From a virus, in IMG/VR virus record IMGVR_UViG_3300042520_000475, positions 1 to 22,847 of that record: a DNA stretch of 22,847 nt. One strand, 5' to 3'. Within the stretch, counting starts at the first letter, position 1. Each line of letters opens with the position of its first letter. A model generated the notes under the pieces. The model saw nothing but the letters and a program-made list of their open reading frames with translations, was not told the DNA's origin and did not search any database. The position numbers and the translations under genes were made by a program. Below, piece by piece: positions 21,699 to 22,847 of this stretch.

Positions 21699-22761
21699 CC
21701 TGCGCCACGCCGCGCTCTTCCATGAGGTGGGCATAACGGTGCGTCGTCTGCGTCGAGCGGTGCCCCAGCAATTCGCCGATCTGGCCCAGCGTCATGTCGG
21801 ACGCGAGGCCGGCGGACGCGAACGAATGGCGCAGGTCATACATACGCAGGTCCGTCAGCCCTGTCTCCTTGACGATGAGGCGCCAGAGGCGGCGAGGCGA
21901 CTGAATGCCTACGATCGCACCTCCGGTGCGCGGTAGGGCCTCAATGACCTCGACGGCTTGGGGCGGCAGGAAGATGACGCGCGGGGCGCCATCCTGATCC
22001 GTCTTGTGGGCCGTCAGTTCGATGCGGTTGCCGTGGTAATCCGACCAGCGGGCCGATGCGATCTCCGACGGCCGGGCGCCGGTGAACATCAAGAGAAGCA
22101 GGAAAGCCGCACTCTGGGGGTAGGCGCTGCGGTGCTTGGTGAGGGCGTCGAACACCAGCTTGGCCTCGCCCGGGCGCATGTATCGCCGGCGCTTCTGCTC
22201 CTTGAACCGGGCGATGCCGTGGCAGGGATTCGAGTTGTGGGGGCGCATCTCCCATTTCTCGGCCAGCGCGAACATCTTGGAGCAGAGGGCCAGCACGCGG
22301 TTCGCCTGGTACGGCGTCTCCTCGTAGGCTTCGTGCAGCGCCTCGATGTCGGCGCGGCCGACGTCCTGCACGCGCTTTTTGCCAAGGCGCGGGGTGACGT
22401 AGTTGTCGAGGATTCGCTCGTCCTCGGCCTTCGACTTCTTCTTGGCCGCGTGCTTCTTGCGGTACTTGTCGGCAAGGTCTTCGACCGTCGGCGCTTCGCG
22501 GTCTTGCTTCCAGCCGGCCACGGGGTCGCCCCCGCCCGCCACGACCCGAAGCCACTCGGTGGCGATCTCCCGAGCCCTTTCGAGCGTGATGACCGGGTAG
22601 TCCCCGATCTTCGGCCGGCGCTCGAGGCCGCTGCGCGTGCGGAAGTACAGGTAGAACGCCTTGGCCTGCGGCGAGATGCGGACGTGGAGGCCGCGGATAC
22701 GATCGTCCCGCAGGATGGCGCCCGGCTGGGCGGCCTTGATGGCGGCTGTGGTGAGGGTCAT
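21544..22761 (-). CDS. int: Tyrosine-family integrase
   Basis: This 405-residue protein is a site-specific tyrosine recombinase. The N-terminal ~85 residues are the arm-binding domain of DUF4102 type (IRGLHVRISPQAKAFYLYFR; KIGDYPVITLERAREIATEW). Residues about 92-190 are the core-binding, SAM-like region. The catalytic domain shows R230 (MFTGARPSEI), K253 (AHKTDQ), R311 (YDLRHSFAS, with Tyr where His is usual), H334 (LLGHRS) and the nucleophile Y343 (HRYAHL). All key residues are present, so it is probably functional. The Pro/Glu-rich C-terminal tail (~355-405) lies antisense over the endolysin. Its ATG overlaps a preceding stop (ATGA), suggesting coupling to the upstream gene. I saw no core att sequence. 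It indicates a temperate phage or prophage. Confidence 0.94.
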   Translation of the reverse strand: MTLTTAAIKAAQPGAILRDDRIRGLHVRISPQAKAFYLYFRTRSGLERRPKIGDYPVITLERAREIATEWLRVVAGGGDPVAGWKQDREAPTVEDLADKYRKKHAAKKKSKAEDERILDNYVTPRLGKKRVQDVGRADIEALHEAYEETPYQANRVLALCSKMFALAEKWEMRPHNSNPCHGIARFKEQKRRRYMRPGEAKLVFDALTKHRSAYPQSAAFLLLLMFTGARPSEIASARWSDYHGNRIELTAHKTDQDGAPRVIFLPPQAVEVIEALPRTGGAIVGIQSPRRLWRLIVKETGLTDLRMYDLRHSFASAGLASDMTLGQIGELLGHRSTQTTHRYAHLMEERGVAQATRAADFLERMVAGPGTAPEEAGNAGRRGTFSSPRPTQEEPAVPATEPPAS

Positions 22762-22847
22762 GCGCGCACCGGGACAACGATCGGGGGCTTCCGGCCGAGG
22801 GGTATCCCGTCGATCGTGAGCCCCACGAAGCGCCCCTCGTGGTCGAA
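22758..22847 (-). CDS. C-terminal end of a gene upstream of the integrase (partial)
   Basis: Twenty-nine residues run in from the right edge on the minus strand: FDHEGRFVGLTIDGIPLGRK, then PPIVVPVRA, with the TGA at 22758-22760 overlapping the integrase ATG. The ATGA overlap and codon use support a real gene. Small regulators such as excisionases often precede integrases, but this tail matches none that I recognise. The gene is truncated by the window, so function cannot be named. Confidence 0.6.
   Translation of the reverse strand, partial: FDHEGRFVGLTIDGIPLGRKPPIVVPVRA

Noticed and set aside
21699-22847. An attachment site or tRNA gene next to the integrase
   Set aside because: No cloverleaf-like sequence or paired repeats were found; this stretch is filled by the integrase and the end of the upstream gene. 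Host flanks would be needed to define att.

Overview
This window is the late (structural and lysis) region of a T7-like, short-tailed phage that also carries a tyrosine integrase, so it comes from a temperate podovirus or a prophage. The DNA is GC-rich throughout. A three-TM holin of the gene-transfer-agent type points to an alphaproteobacterial host; that is an inference from gene families, not a proven assignment. Almost everything is on the + strand and tightly packed, with many stop/start overlaps. Only the integrase and the tail end of a gene upstream of it are on the - strand.

Layout. Positions 1-2655 hold the head block: a possible 3' end of an upstream gene, a scaffolding protein, a 63-residue small protein, a structured leader, the major capsid protein and a probable decoration protein. 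A strong intrinsic terminator at 2656-2687 closes it, in the place where T7 has its T-phi terminator after gene 10. Positions 2701-7006 hold nine small or medium accessory genes that T7 lacks between capsid and tail. They include beta-rich and coiled-coil proteins, two paralogous ~300-residue proteins in tandem, a protein with five exact 20-residue repeats, and 43- and 50-residue microproteins.

Positions 7009-17200 follow the T7 order: tail tubular protein A (gp11), tail tubular protein B/nozzle (gp12), a GNAT-like gp13 protein, gp14-, gp15- and gp16-like internal/ejection proteins, and a further large ejection protein. The gp16 role looks divided between two proteins, and I see no lytic transglycosylase motif in either. 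Positions 17250-18892 hold a tail fibre with a T7-like N-terminal domain and its neighbour protein.

Positions 18889-21698 are a lysis and accessory cassette: a 24-residue membrane peptide, a small holin candidate, an exported protein, an HTH-metallophosphoesterase, a GNAT acetyltransferase, a GTA-type holin and an M15 peptidase endolysin. The endolysin 3' third is overlapped on the opposite strand by the integrase C-terminus (21544-21698). The integrase start overlaps the stop of a preceding - strand gene that runs off the right edge.

Terminase, portal, RNA polymerase, replication and repressor genes are not visible and are presumably outside the window. I found no tRNA, rRNA, CRISPR array or insertion sequence. 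The least explained parts are the 2701-7006 accessory cluster, the repeat-containing leader of the capsid gene, and the antisense endolysin/integrase junction.
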